22,052 bases of DNA from an uncultured Catenibacterium sp. Its GTDB lineage: Bacteria; Bacillota_I; Bacilli_A; Erysipelotrichales; Coprobacillaceae. This document shows, in pieces, positions 14,408 to 22,052 of this stretch. Each line of letters opens with the position of its first letter. Positions within the stretch are counted from its first letter, which is position 1. Under the pieces are notes generated by a model. It worked only from the letters and a program-made list of their open reading frames with translations, was not told the DNA's origin and ran no database searches. Made by a program: the position numbers and the translations under genes. The stretch spans positions 1 through 22,052 of the forward strand of contig NZ_UQGV01000034.1 of assembly GCF_900540665.1 (NCBI RefSeq), given 5' to 3'.

Positions 14408-16360
14408 CATTTCATCCAGTAAATCATCTTCTGGATCAGCCTTAGGTGGTTCAGGAGTGTTATTGTTGTCATCATTAGAGTCAACATGTTCTTCTGTTCC
14501 ATCATATGTTTCTGGCATTTTACCAGTGTTATATAAAGACTGAATCTGTTCATGATTCAATGTTTCATATTCAAGCAATGCATTCGCAATAATATCCATT
14601 TTATCTTTATTATTGTTGATGATTTCAGTTGCCTGAGAATGTGCTGTTTCGATGATCTTACGTACCTGCTGGTCAATTTCAAATGCGATCTGACCAGAAT
14701 GTGTATTACTTAATTGTGAATAGTCACGACCTAAGAATACTGCATTATCACCACTGTCATACTTAATTGGACCAAGTTCACTCATACCAAGTTCTGTAAC
14801 CATCATACGAGCAATACGTGTAGCCTGTTCAATATCGTTATGAGCACCTGATGATACATCACCGAAGAAGATTTCTTCAGCAGTACGACCACCCATATAA
14901 CCTGTAATAGTTGCGAGTAACTGTTTCTTAGTTGAGAAGTATGTTTCTTCTCTAGGAGTCATCAAGTTGTATCCACCTGCATCACCACGTGGCACAATTG
15001 TAACCTTCTGTACCTGGTTGGCATCTTCCAATGTCAAACCAATAATCGCATGTCCTGTTTCATGATAAGCAACAAGCTTTCTTTCATGTTCAGTATATTT
15101 TCTAGACTTCTTAGCTGGTCCGCCAATAACTCTATCAATTGCTTCATCAACATCACTTAATGTGATCATCTGATGTCCGCTTCTTACTGCAAGTAATGCA
15201 GCTTCATTTAATACGTTTGAAAGTTCTGCACCTGAGAATCCAGGAGTACGCTGAGCAATGTTATCAAAATCAACATCTGGCGCAAAATGTTTATTTCTTG
15301 CATGAACCTTCAAAATCTGAGATCTAGCACGCTTATCAGGGTTAGATACTCTGATCTGTCTATCAAAACGTCCTGGACGTAATAATGCAGGGTCAAGTAC
15401 GTCTGCACGGTTAGTAGCTGCAAGGATAATAACACCTTCGTTACCTTCAAAACCATCCATTTCAACAAGTAACTGGTTTAATGTCTGTTCACGTTCATCG
15501 TGTCCACCACCAACACCAGCACCTCTCTGACGACCTACGGCATCAATTTCATCAATAAAGATGATACAAGGGGCATTTTCTTTAGCCTTCTTAAACATAT
15601 CTCTTACACGGCCAGCACCAACACCAACGAACATTTCTACGAATTCTGAACCAGAAATAGAATAGAATGGGACGTTTGCTTCACCTGCAACAGCACGCGC
15701 TAATAATGTTTTACCTGTACCTGGAGGACCTACTAATAGAACACCTCTAGGGATTTTAGCACCCATTTCAGTAAACTTCTTTGGGTTCTTTAAGAATGCA
15801 ACAAGTTCTGTTAATTCTTCTTTTTCTTCATCAGCACCTGCAACATCTGTAAAACGAGTTTTAGAGTTTCTTTCTAGCTTTGCACGTGAATTACCAAATT
15901 CAAAGGCTTTGTTGTTGCCTCCTCCAGCGCCACCAAAACTCTTAAATACCCATACCATACCACCAAGTAATAATAAAGATGGAAAGATTGTTCCAAGAAC
16001 ATTCCAAATCATATTATCACTGTTAGCATCGGTAACCTTCACTTTTACATTCTTGTCTTCAAGAATCTGTACTAATGAATCTAATTCTTTGTCTGTCTTA
16101 GGAACGATTGTAGTGAAGCTCACTTTATCGCCCTTAGAGTTCTTCTTGTAGCTACCTTTTACCTTGGCTACATAACTATTAGGTGTAACAGTTACGTTAG
16201 TTACTTTTTCATCTTTTAATACTGTCATGAATTGTGAATAAGTCAATTCCTTATTACCGCCATTATTCATTAAGAATGGGAATAATGAGCTTAACAACAA
16301 TAATACGATGACCCAAGGAAGAATAGCTTTAAATAGTGTTTTGTTATTCTTCTTCATCAT
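14402..16360 (-). CDS. ftsH: ATP-dependent zinc metalloprotease FtsH
   Basis: This membrane-anchored AAA protease degrades damaged membrane and regulatory proteins. At 652 residues it has standard length. The first transmembrane segment is near residues 12-31, then an extracytoplasmic domain, and a second segment near 118-140. The AAA module has Walker A VGPPGTGKTLLARA, Walker B IIFIDEIDAVGRQR and the second region of homology ATNRADVLDPALLRPGRFD. The protease active site is YHETGHAIIG (HExxH), with the distal aspartate region later. The tail is acidic and low in complexity. Two ATGs in a row start the frame; AAGGAG is three bases from the first and six from the second, so the second may be used. 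The ribosome site overlaps the hpt stop. Confidence 0.97.
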   Translation of the reverse strand: MMKKNNKTLFKAILPWVIVLLLLSSLFPFLMNNGGNKELTYSQFMTVLKDEKVTNVTVTPNSYVAKVKGSYKKNSKGDKVSFTTIVPKTDKELDSLVQILEDKNVKVKVTDANSDNMIWNVLGTIFPSLLLLGGMVWVFKSFGGAGGGNNKAFEFGNSRAKLERNSKTRFTDVAGADEEKEELTELVAFLKNPKKFTEMGAKIPRGVLLVGPPGTGKTLLARAVAGEANVPFYSISGSEFVEMFVGVGAGRVRDMFKKAKENAPCIIFIDEIDAVGRQRGAGVGGGHDEREQTLNQLLVEMDGFEGNEGVIILAATNRADVLDPALLRPGRFDRQIRVSNPDKRARSQILKVHARNKHFAPDVDFDNIAQRTPGFSGAELSNVLNEAALLAVRSGHQMITLSDVDEAIDRVIGGPAKKSRKYTEHERKLVAYHETGHAIIGLTLEDANQVQKVTIVPRGDAGGYNLMTPREETYFSTKKQLLATITGYMGGRTAEEIFFGDVSSGAHNDIEQATRIARMMVTELGMSELGPIKYDSGDNAVFLGRDYSQLSNTHSGQIAFEIDQQVRKIIETAHSQATEIINNNKDKMDIIANALLEYETLNHEQIQSLYNTGKMPETYDGTEEHVDSNDDNNNTPEPPKADPEDDLLDEMK

Positions 16361-16367
16361 AAACTCC

Positions 16368-16898
16368 TTACTGGTAACATTCTTCTTTTAAGATACCAAT
16401 ATATGGTAGGTTTCTAAATCTCTGATCAAAATCAAGACCATAACCAACCACGAATAATTCTGGCACAGGGAAACCAACATACTTAGCCTGTACAGGATAC
16501 TTTCTTGCTTCCTGCTTATCAAGCATAGTAACGATTTCGCAAGATGCTGTACCACGATCTTTCAACATATGTGTAACAGTATCTAATGTTTTACCTGTAT
16601 CAAGGATGTCTTCTACGATAAGTACATCCATACCTTTGACATCGATATCAACATCTTTCTTAATATGAATAGTTCCAGATTCAGTTCCTTTATAACTGCT
16701 GACTGACATATAATCAAAATATACATCGCCCTCAATATATTTAGAAAGTTCTGCTAGGAATGGAATAGATCCCTTTAAAAGTCCAATAAGAAGAAGCTTC
16801 TTACCTTCATAATCTTTTGAGATCTGTGCGCCTAGTTCTTTACAGCGTTCAGAAATCTGTTCCTGTGTAAATAATATTTCTTTCATGTCCTTATGCAT
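16368..16898 (-). CDS. hpt: Hypoxanthine phosphoribosyltransferase
   Basis: This salvages hypoxanthine and guanine to IMP and GMP with PRPP. The 176 residues are the usual size. The PRPP-binding loop is VLIVEDILDTGKTLDTV. KLLLIGLLKGSIPFLAELSK is the early family motif, and DFDQRFRNLPYIGILKEE is the characteristic C-terminus. AGGAGG is nine bases before ATG. It lies 29 bases after tilS and seven before ftsH, the conserved tilS-hpt-ftsH order of Firmicutes. Confidence 0.96.
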   Translation of the reverse strand: MHKDMKEILFTQEQISERCKELGAQISKDYEGKKLLLIGLLKGSIPFLAELSKYIEGDVYFDYMSVSSYKGTESGTIHIKKDVDIDVKGMDVLIVEDILDTGKTLDTVTHMLKDRGTASCEIVTMLDKQEARKYPVQAKYVGFPVPELFVVGYGLDFDQRFRNLPYIGILKEECYQ

Positions 16899-16926
16899 TG
16901 AACCGTACCTCCTAGTATAGTCGTTG

Positions 16927-18144
16927 TTATTTTATCACAAACAAATCTGGATTGATAGACAAATACTCCTTGTTTTTCGCAATTCCAGGGACCAAAAGAA
17001 TATTTCCACGGCAGTCTAATACGATTGGCCAATAACGTCGTAATGGTGAGGGTATTTTCGCATTAATAAAGAGTCTAGAGACCTTTTTAGTGCCCCCTGC
17101 TGTTTCCATACGATCCCCTGGTCTTAAGTTTCGAATGGTCAGTGGAAAGTCTTCATCTTTGACAGGAATACCGTCATTCATTTCTCCATGTGTTCGAAGC
17201 TTGAAGTAAGGACAATCGAATTCCTGTCTATTCACTATTCTATACGTATAATCTAATTGTTTTATAGATTTACGAACGTATACATTATTATATTCTTTTA
17301 TGAACTCCTCATTAACACCTATAGGCATTTGAATATTGGGTTTAGAGGAATGAATCTGATGGATGATCTCATCAATCAAATGATGAGAAATCTTAGAGAC
17401 TTCAATATGTTTCTTTAATAAGGCATAAAGAACATCAGGAAGAAGTTCTTCTGGTACTAATGTATAATCTAGAGGTTCAGTGAGATATTTTCTTACTTCT
17501 TCTTTCTTTTGTATTTTTTTCTTATTATATTCTTCAGCCTTTTTTAAGAGTTCTTCTTTTTGTGATTCTGTATAGTGATTCAAAATCGTATTACGAATAC
17601 GGTCTCTTGTGAATTCTGTCTGAAAGTTAGTATAGTCATCATGAAATGAGATATGATGATCATGACAATAATCACGCAGGTCCTGCTTAGTCACATGAAG
17701 TAATGGTCTAATAATCGTCATACCTAAACGATGAGAAATCTCCTGAATACCGAGATAATCAGGATTAGACTGACGTTCCAAGTGCATATAGATTGTTTCA
17801 ATGATATCATCCTTCTGATGACCTAAGCATAACGCATCGCATTGTTCCTTCTTATATACTTCTTGATAAAAAGCGTAACGCATATCTCTTGCGACAGTCT
17901 GGAAGTTTCCTCTCACATAATCATTTGGTGTAAATTCCTTATAGTAAAAAGGAATATTATGTGTTTTACAGTAATCATGAACAACCTTATAGTCTTCTTC
18001 TGTATCATCTCGAAGATTATAATTTACATGAGCGACACATATATGGTATTCATGCATCATATCAAGTAGTGCCATGGAATCAGGACCACCTGATACACCT
18101 AAGAGGTATTTCTTATTTTTATCTAACAATGATGTATTCAGCAT
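16927..18144 (-). CDS. tilS: tRNA(Ile)-lysidine synthase
   Basis: This attaches lysine to cytidine 34 of the tRNA that reads AUA, changing both charging and decoding; it is essential. The N-terminal PP-loop is GVSGGPDSMALLDMMHEYHI, and LGHQKDDIIETIYMHLER and FTRDRIRNTILNHY complete the ATPase domain (about residues 1-200). The C-terminal TilS domain has IRNLRPGDRMETAGGTKKVS and RRYWPIVLDCRGNILLVPGI. Length (405) is at the lower end for Gram-positive TilS. AGAGGTG precedes the ATG. A strong terminator lies only 16 bases upstream, so transcription must come from readthrough or a promoter within the preceding gene. Confidence 0.95.
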   Translation of the reverse strand: MLNTSLLDKNKKYLLGVSGGPDSMALLDMMHEYHICVAHVNYNLRDDTEEDYKVVHDYCKTHNIPFYYKEFTPNDYVRGNFQTVARDMRYAFYQEVYKKEQCDALCLGHQKDDIIETIYMHLERQSNPDYLGIQEISHRLGMTIIRPLLHVTKQDLRDYCHDHHISFHDDYTNFQTEFTRDRIRNTILNHYTESQKEELLKKAEEYNKKKIQKKEEVRKYLTEPLDYTLVPEELLPDVLYALLKKHIEVSKISHHLIDEIIHQIHSSKPNIQMPIGVNEEFIKEYNNVYVRKSIKQLDYTYRIVNRQEFDCPYFKLRTHGEMNDGIPVKDEDFPLTIRNLRPGDRMETAGGTKKVSRLFINAKIPSPLRRYWPIVLDCRGNILLVPGIAKNKEYLSINPDLFVIK

Positions 18145-18157
18145 ATTTTCACCTCTA

Positions 18158-18185
18158 TGAAAAAAGTACCGTGATGGTACTTTTT
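18158..18185 (-). terminator. Terminator between the HdeD-like gene and tilS
   Basis: On the minus strand, AAAAAGTACC and GGTACTTTTT form a ten-pair stem around a five-base loop, then one more T. The HdeD-like stop codon overlaps the first arm. tilS begins 16 bases further on, unusually close. Confidence 0.75.
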
Positions 18186-18756
18186 AACTAATATATGATC
18201 TAGACATTTTAGAATGATTGAGTTTGTATAAGACATAGATTGTCTGAATAAGACTCAATACTTCAGTGACTAATAATACAATACCTTCAGCCATAGTTAA
18301 TCCAATCGCTATATCGATAGGATGTACAATAATAAATACACCTAATACGACACAAAATACAGCACATAAGAAGATCCAGAACCAGTTGAATTCAATGACA
18401 TGCTGCAACTGGAATGAAAGCTGTAAGTTTAATAAGCCTTTGATGACAACCCATAATCCAATAACCATTGCAAGTGCACTAATGAATGCATCCGCATTGA
18501 ATGCAACAAAAACGCCTGCCAGTAATGCGAGAATACCTTCTAATAAATCATTAGAAAAGATACGCATTTCATGAGTTAATGCAAAGTAAGTCACAAGATG
18601 AATCAAACCATCCACAAATAATGCGCCTGAAATGACATAAACAACAATATCCAACATTGTCTTTGGGAAAACAATCAATAATATTGAAGCAACAATCATA
18701 ATCACTGATGTGATGATAGATGCTTTACTATACTTCTTAATATATTCTTTAATCAT
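18184..18756 (-). CDS. DUF308/HdeD-like membrane protein
   Basis: This is a 190-residue hydrophobic protein with about six transmembrane segments in three hairpins, roughly residues 13-30, 35-60, 70-85, 90-112, 125-145 and 152-175. Each pair repeats the HdeD/DUF308 pattern: a short basic lead, then a glycine-rich turn such as VISGALFVDGLIHLV and VIGLWVVIKGLLNLQ. In enterobacteria HdeD is linked to acid resistance; that role should not be assumed here. AGGTGG precedes ATG. It follows the GNAT gene by 18 bases and ends the prfA operon at a terminator. Confidence 0.78.
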   Translation of the reverse strand: MIKEYIKKYSKASIITSVIMIVASILLIVFPKTMLDIVVYVISGALFVDGLIHLVTYFALTHEMRIFSNDLLEGILALLAGVFVAFNADAFISALAMVIGLWVVIKGLLNLQLSFQLQHVIEFNWFWIFLCAVFCVVLGVFIIVHPIDIAIGLTMAEGIVLLVTEVLSLIQTIYVLYKLNHSKMSRSYIS

Positions 18757-18774
18757 AGTTCCACCTCGTATCTG

Positions 18775-19302
18775 TTATTGTAGCACAAAATATATATTTT
18801 GTAAGTTACTGAGGTCAAAAATATATCCTTCATCCCCATAGAAGAAGGATTCATCAAACTTCTTAAAACCTATCTTCTTTAATAGATGTCTTGATTTTTC
18901 ATTCTGTTTATAAATATAAGCAATACATTTAAAGAAACCATGTTCTTCATGCATATAGCTTAAGAGTCCAAGTACGGCTTCAGTTCCAAAACCATTATTC
19001 CAGAAAACATCGTCTAGCGTATAACCAATAGAGAATGTATGAGGTGCCATGATCTCTACATGTAAATCACCAATGAGATGATGGCTTCCTTTGATTGTAA
19101 TACCAAACTGCATAGACCCCTTTTTATGATCTATCACAGTCTCTTTACACTTCCTGATGAGTTTCACTGCATCTCTTCTTGTATATCTATTCCAAGACTG
19201 ATACTTAGAAACAGTCTTCTTACTGCGATATTCTACAAGACGATCAATATCATCTTCATCAAGTGTTCTAATTGTGAGACGGTCTGTTTCAAATATTTTC
19301 AT
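18775..19302 (-). CDS. GNAT family N-acetyltransferase (RimJ/RimL type)
   Basis: This transfers acetyl from acetyl-CoA to an amine of a protein or small molecule, target unknown. The frame starts MKIFETDRLTIRTLDEDDID, the standard opening of this subgroup. FGITIKGSHHLIGDLHVEI is the central sheet, and ENNGFGTEA-like sequence (FWNNGFGTEAVLGLLSYM) and NEKSRHLLKKIGFKKFDESF are the CoA-binding and C-terminal motifs. I start at 19302, 14 bases inside prmC, because homology begins here. An ATG at 19338 adds twelve unrelated residues (MERIECCSSIIT) but does have AAGGA upstream. At about 175 residues it is full length. The overlap with prmC suggests coupling. Confidence 0.85.
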   Translation of the reverse strand: MKIFETDRLTIRTLDEDDIDRLVEYRSKKTVSKYQSWNRYTRRDAVKLIRKCKETVIDHKKGSMQFGITIKGSHHLIGDLHVEIMAPHTFSIGYTLDDVFWNNGFGTEAVLGLLSYMHEEHGFFKCIAYIYKQNEKSRHLLKKIGFKKFDESFFYGDEGYIFDLSNLQNIYFVLQ

Positions 19303-20122
19303 AGTTATGATAGATGAACAACATTCTATCCTTTCCATTCATATCCTTGATGACTTCAAATGTATCATCAGGGAAACAGAGAGGAACAAGCTGTTTCATT
19401 CTTTCTCCTTGATTATATCCAATTTCAAATGCAAGAATCGCCTTCTCCTTTAATACAGAAGGAGCTTCTTTAAATATCTTTTCATAACATGCATAGCCAT
19501 GGTCATCCGCAAATAAAGCGAGATGTGGTTCATGATCCATCACTCTTGGATCCAATACTTCATCATTATCAATATAAGGAGGATTAGAGACAAGAATATC
19601 TACATGAATGTTTTGATCAATAAGAGGTTGTAATAAGTCTCCTTCTAAGAATGTAACAGAAGCTTCATGTTTCTTTGCATTCCTAAATGCTGTATCTATT
19701 GCCCCTTTAGAGATGTCTACTGCATATAGATCTGCCTTAGATTCACAAGCTAATGTGACTGCAATAGCGCCTGAGCCTGTACCTATATCTGCCACAACCA
19801 TTCCTGGTTTTATATAAGATAAAACTTTTTCTACAAGTTCTTCTGTTTCATAACGAGGAATCAAAACACTTGGATTGACATCAAACTCTCTACCATAAAA
19901 ATATTCTTTTCCAATAATATACTGATAAGGTTCACCCTTTAAATATCTATCCAAATAATCCTTATATTGCATAAGAAGAGCCTCTTCAACAGGCTCTTCC
20001 CTTTTCAACAATAGTTGATAATAAGCATCTCCTGTGAGATCTTCATAGAGTCTTTCAGGGATATTTGTATGTGGATCCTTAATCAAATCATGTGCATGTT
20101 TAAGTAATTCACCTAATAGCAC
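19289..20122 (-). CDS. prmC: Peptide chain release factor N5-glutamine methyltransferase
   Basis: This methylates the glutamine of the GGQ motif in release factors, raising termination efficiency. At 277 residues it is full length. The N-terminal helical part (about 1-80) binds the release factor. YIIGKEYFYGREFDVNPSVL precedes the SAM-binding motif VVADIGTGSGAIAVTLA. The catalytic motif is VSNPPYID, which contacts the glutamine. It starts at GTG, directly after the prfA stop (TAAGTG), with GGAG inside prfA. The substrate RF1 is the gene immediately upstream, so enzyme and target are made together. Confidence 0.96.
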   Translation of the reverse strand: MLLGELLKHAHDLIKDPHTNIPERLYEDLTGDAYYQLLLKREEPVEEALLMQYKDYLDRYLKGEPYQYIIGKEYFYGREFDVNPSVLIPRYETEELVEKVLSYIKPGMVVADIGTGSGAIAVTLACESKADLYAVDISKGAIDTAFRNAKKHEASVTFLEGDLLQPLIDQNIHVDILVSNPPYIDNDEVLDPRVMDHEPHLALFADDHGYACYEKIFKEAPSVLKEKAILAFEIGYNQGERMKQLVPLCFPDDTFEVIKDMNGKDRMLFIYHNYENI

Positions 20123-21199
20123 TTATTCTTCTTCTCCTAGAAGTTTTAATCTCTGGTCTTCGTTAATTAATGCATCAATAATTGGTTCTAGTTTACCTTC
20201 CATAATACGATCTAGCTGCTGAATAGTTAAACCAATACGGTGGTCAGTGACACGGTTCTGAGGATAGTTGTATGTTCTGATCTTTTCAGCACGATCACCT
20301 GAACCAATCTTATTACGACGTTCGTTTCCTAATTTTTCTTCTTCTTCTCTTAATTTAGCTTCATAAAGTCTTGTACGTAATGACTGCATAGCCTTAGCAC
20401 GGTTATCATGCTGTGAACGACCATCCTGGCTTGTTGCCACAATTCCTGTTGGAATATGTGTAATACGTACGGCAGAGTCAGTCTTATTGATATGCTGTCC
20501 TCCGGCACCAGATGAACGGTAAGTATCAACTCTTAAATCCTTTGGATCAATATCAATATCTACTTCTTCTGCTTCTGGCATAACTAATACTGTTGCAGTT
20601 GATGTATGAACACGTCCCTGTGTTTCAGTCTTAGGAACACGCTGTACACGATGTGAACCAGATTCAAACTTCATCTTTGAATATACACCAGTACCCTTGA
20701 TAATAAATGATACAAGTGAATATCCTCCTGCTTCAGAAGGCTGTGCTTCTTCAATTTCAATCTTCCATCCCTGTGATTCAGCATACTTAGAATACATTCT
20801 AAATAAGTCACCTGCGAAGATATTACCTTCATCTCCTCCGGCTGCACCACGGATTTCCATTACTACGTTCTTTTCATCATTTGGATCCTTAGGAATTAAT
20901 TCAATCTGGATATCATGTTCCATGATTGGCTGTTTCTTTTCTAATTCTTCTAATTCCATCTTAGCCATTTCTTTGATTTCAGGATCATTTTCATTTAATA
21001 ATTCTTTGGCTTCTTCGATACCATCTAATAAAGCCTTATATTCTGTATATAGGTTATAAGCCTTTTCTAAAGAAGCCTGTTCTTTAGAAGCCTGTGTCAT
21101 CTTCTGAATATCATTCGCGATAGATGGGTCCATAAGAATCTGTGTTAATTCTTCATATCTTTTTTCTACTGTCTGTAGTCTTTCTAATAGTGTATTCAT
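20123..21199 (-). CDS. prfA: Peptide chain release factor 1
   Basis: RF1 ends translation at UAA and UAG. The 358 residues match the family. The GGQ loop that triggers peptide release is in SSGAGGQHINKTDSAVRI. The stop-codon-reading tripeptide is PKT in VQRVPKTETQGRVHTS; RF1 carries P-x-T here, whereas RF2 has SPF. GDEGNIFAGDLFRMYSKYAE is another family marker. AAAGGA stands shortly before ATG. It is the first gene of prfA-prmC-GNAT-HdeD-like, with its own promoter. Confidence 0.97.
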   Translation of the reverse strand: MNTLLERLQTVEKRYEELTQILMDPSIANDIQKMTQASKEQASLEKAYNLYTEYKALLDGIEEAKELLNENDPEIKEMAKMELEELEKKQPIMEHDIQIELIPKDPNDEKNVVMEIRGAAGGDEGNIFAGDLFRMYSKYAESQGWKIEIEEAQPSEAGGYSLVSFIIKGTGVYSKMKFESGSHRVQRVPKTETQGRVHTSTATVLVMPEAEEVDIDIDPKDLRVDTYRSSGAGGQHINKTDSAVRITHIPTGIVATSQDGRSQHDNRAKAMQSLRTRLYEAKLREEEEKLGNERRNKIGSGDRAEKIRTYNYPQNRVTDHRIGLTIQQLDRIMEGKLEPIIDALINEDQRLKLLGEEE

Positions 21200-21267
21200 C
21201 TTCTATCCTTTCTTTTAATAATGTTGATTTCATCAAATAAATTGGTTAATTCTTCCAAATCGTACCC

Positions 21268-21296
21268 ATTATAATATATTCAATTATTTTTCGCAA
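21268..21296 (-). promoter_or_regulatory. Promoter of the prfA operon
   Basis: On the minus strand, TTGCGA (21291-21296) and a perfect TATAAT (21268-21273) are 17 bases apart. The transcript leader is about 60 bases, without an obvious structure. It is back to back with the HAD promoter. Confidence 0.75.
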
Positions 21297-21300
21297 TTAA

Positions 21301-21329
21301 TTGAAGACGCTTTCTATTTCTTATATACT
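21301..21329 (+). promoter_or_regulatory. Promoter of the HAD phosphatase gene
   Basis: TTGAAG (21301-21306) and TATACT (21324-21329) are exactly 17 bases apart. Transcription would start near 21336, just before the GGAGG ribosome site. Confidence 0.65.
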
Positions 21330-21357
21330 TGAATATATATGTTGGAGGTTAGGAAAT

Positions 21358-22005
21358 ATGATAAAGGCAGTTATATTTGATATGGATGGTTTGATGATTG
21401 ACTCTGAAAGAGTGACTTTTGAATGTTATCAGGAAATATTAAAACCAATGAATCTTACAATGGATGAAACATTCTATAAAACATTATTAGGTAAACCTAT
21501 AAAAGGAATCTATGAAAGATTTTACGATACTTATAGCAAGGACTTTCCTATTGAAAGTGTCATTAAAGATGTACATGCTTTAATGGCAAAACGTTTTGAA
21601 ACTGAAGGAGTTCCTACTAAGAAAGGTTTATTAGTACTTCTTAATTATTTAAAAGAAAATGGTTATAAGACAATTGTCGCTACTTCTTCTAATCGTGATC
21701 GTGTTGATACTATTCTAGCGCAGGCTCATATTACACAATTTTTTGATGATTCTATCTGTGGTGATGAAGTGACTCATGGTAAACCACATCCAGAAGTCTT
21801 CTTAAAGTCTTGTGAGAAGCTTGGTGTAAAGACTGATGAAGCATTTGTATTAGAAGATAGTGAAGCAGGTATTCAGGCCGCTTCTTCAGCTGGTATTAAA
21901 GTAATCTGTATTCCTGATATGAAATATCCTACAGAAGAATATGCAAATAAGACATATAAAATATTAGATTCTCTTGATGAAGTCATTAATGAATTAAAAT
22001 CATAA
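21358..22005 (+). CDS. HAD-superfamily hydrolase, beta-phosphoglucomutase-like
   Basis: This is a cytoplasmic phosphatase or phosphomutase of 215 residues. Motif I is VIFDMDGLMIDSE, with the nucleophile and acid/base aspartates. Motif II is the threonine/serine in VATSSNRDRV, motif III the lysine in HGKPHPEVFLKS, and motif IV the acidic pair in VLEDSEAGIQAASSAGI. The helical cap sits between motifs I and II (about residues 15-85), as in the beta-phosphoglucomutase subgroup. The substrate is not readable. I start at 21358, nine bases after GGAGG; a TTG at 21301 lies within the promoter. A hairpin follows the stop. Confidence 0.92.
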   Translation: MIKAVIFDMDGLMIDSERVTFECYQEILKPMNLTMDETFYKTLLGKPIKGIYERFYDTYSKDFPIESVIKDVHALMAKRFETEGVPTKKGLLVLLNYLKENGYKTIVATSSNRDRVDTILAQAHITQFFDDSICGDEVTHGKPHPEVFLKSCEKLGVKTDEAFVLEDSEAGIQAASSAGIKVICIPDMKYPTEEYANKTYKILDSLDEVINELKS

Positions 22006-22025
22006 CCACTGATAAAATCAGTGGT
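22005..22025 (+). terminator. Hairpin after the HAD gene, U-tract missing
   Basis: ACCACTGAT (22005-22013) and ATCAGTGGT (22017-22025) form a perfect nine-pair stem around AAA, starting on the last base of the stop codon. A T-run would be expected next, but the sequence becomes GC-rich (ATGAACCCGCCC). Confidence 0.55.
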
Positions 22026-22026
22026 A

Positions 22027-22052
22027 TGAACCCGCCCTGTAAGGGCATATCG
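22027..22052. mobile_element. Possible left end of an insertion sequence (partial)
   Basis: TGAACCCGCCCTGT (22027-22040) matches 12 of 14 bases of the reverse complement of 42-55 at the other edge of the window, and it begins with the same TGAACC tip. It also holds the small palindrome GCCCTGTAAGGGC. Its position directly after a hairpin without a U-tract fits an insertion. Only 26 bases are visible, so this is weak. Confidence 0.25.

Noticed and set aside
19303..19338. Upstream ATG for the GNAT gene
   Set aside because: It would add twelve residues unlike the family. It has a fair ribosome site, so I keep it as an alternative only.
18775..21199. Plus-strand frames opposite GNAT and prfA
   Set aside because: They are shadows of well-identified genes on the other strand.
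21301..21357. TTG start extending the HAD gene upstream
   Set aside because: The region is the promoter, and GGAGG with good spacing marks ATG 21358.

Overview
The window looks like the chromosome of a low-GC Gram-positive gut-type Firmicute. The AT-rich code, strong AGGAGG-type ribosome sites, a T-box leader, RpiR regulators and a PTS permease all point that way. The tilS-hpt-ftsH-hslO order matches the Bacillus-like layout. Erysipelotrichales relatives are my best guess for the family, but this is impression, not proof. Almost every gene lies on the minus strand. Only a membrane 4Fe-4S protein and a HAD phosphatase lie on the plus strand.

Region by region: 1-55 looks like the right end of an IS3-type insertion sequence. 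240-2059 holds lysS with its terminator, a lysine T-box leader (specifier AAA) and a clean promoter. 2093-8160 holds a YitT membrane protein and a sugar operon read from right to left: PTS EIIC (cellobiose/lactose class), GH1 6-phospho-beta-glycosidase, ROK kinase, RDD membrane protein and an RpiR regulator. An extended -10 promoter and a cre-like palindrome precede the operon. 8164-11131 holds a second RpiR regulator behind a radical SAM gene and a fused Memo-AMMECR1 gene, which is the AmmeMemoRadiSam set of unknown chemistry. 11157-12199 is dusB.

12200-13410 holds the plus-strand membrane 4Fe-4S protein between two RNA-like intergenic regions. The first, at about 12226-12318, has the architecture of the Listeria LhrC regulatory RNAs: three UUCCC motifs, in a 5' loop, a single-stranded stretch and the terminator loop. 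It is the most interesting signal here. The second shares a short promoter and 5' block with it and also shows a UUCCCUUCC loop.

13384-18185 runs tilS, hpt, ftsH, an easily missed 30-residue one-helix protein, and hslO. 18184-21296 runs prfA, prmC, a GNAT acetyltransferase and a DUF308/HdeD-like membrane protein. 21301-22005 is a HAD phosphatase. The last 26 bases resemble the start of another IS-type end, directly after a hairpin that lacks its U-tract.

How the parts fit: the sugar operon can import and split a phosphorylated beta-glucoside and phosphorylate the freed glucose, probably under catabolite and RpiR control. The right half is housekeeping: translation termination, tRNA lysidine, purine salvage and membrane and redox protein quality control. 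I see no tRNA, rRNA or CRISPR array.
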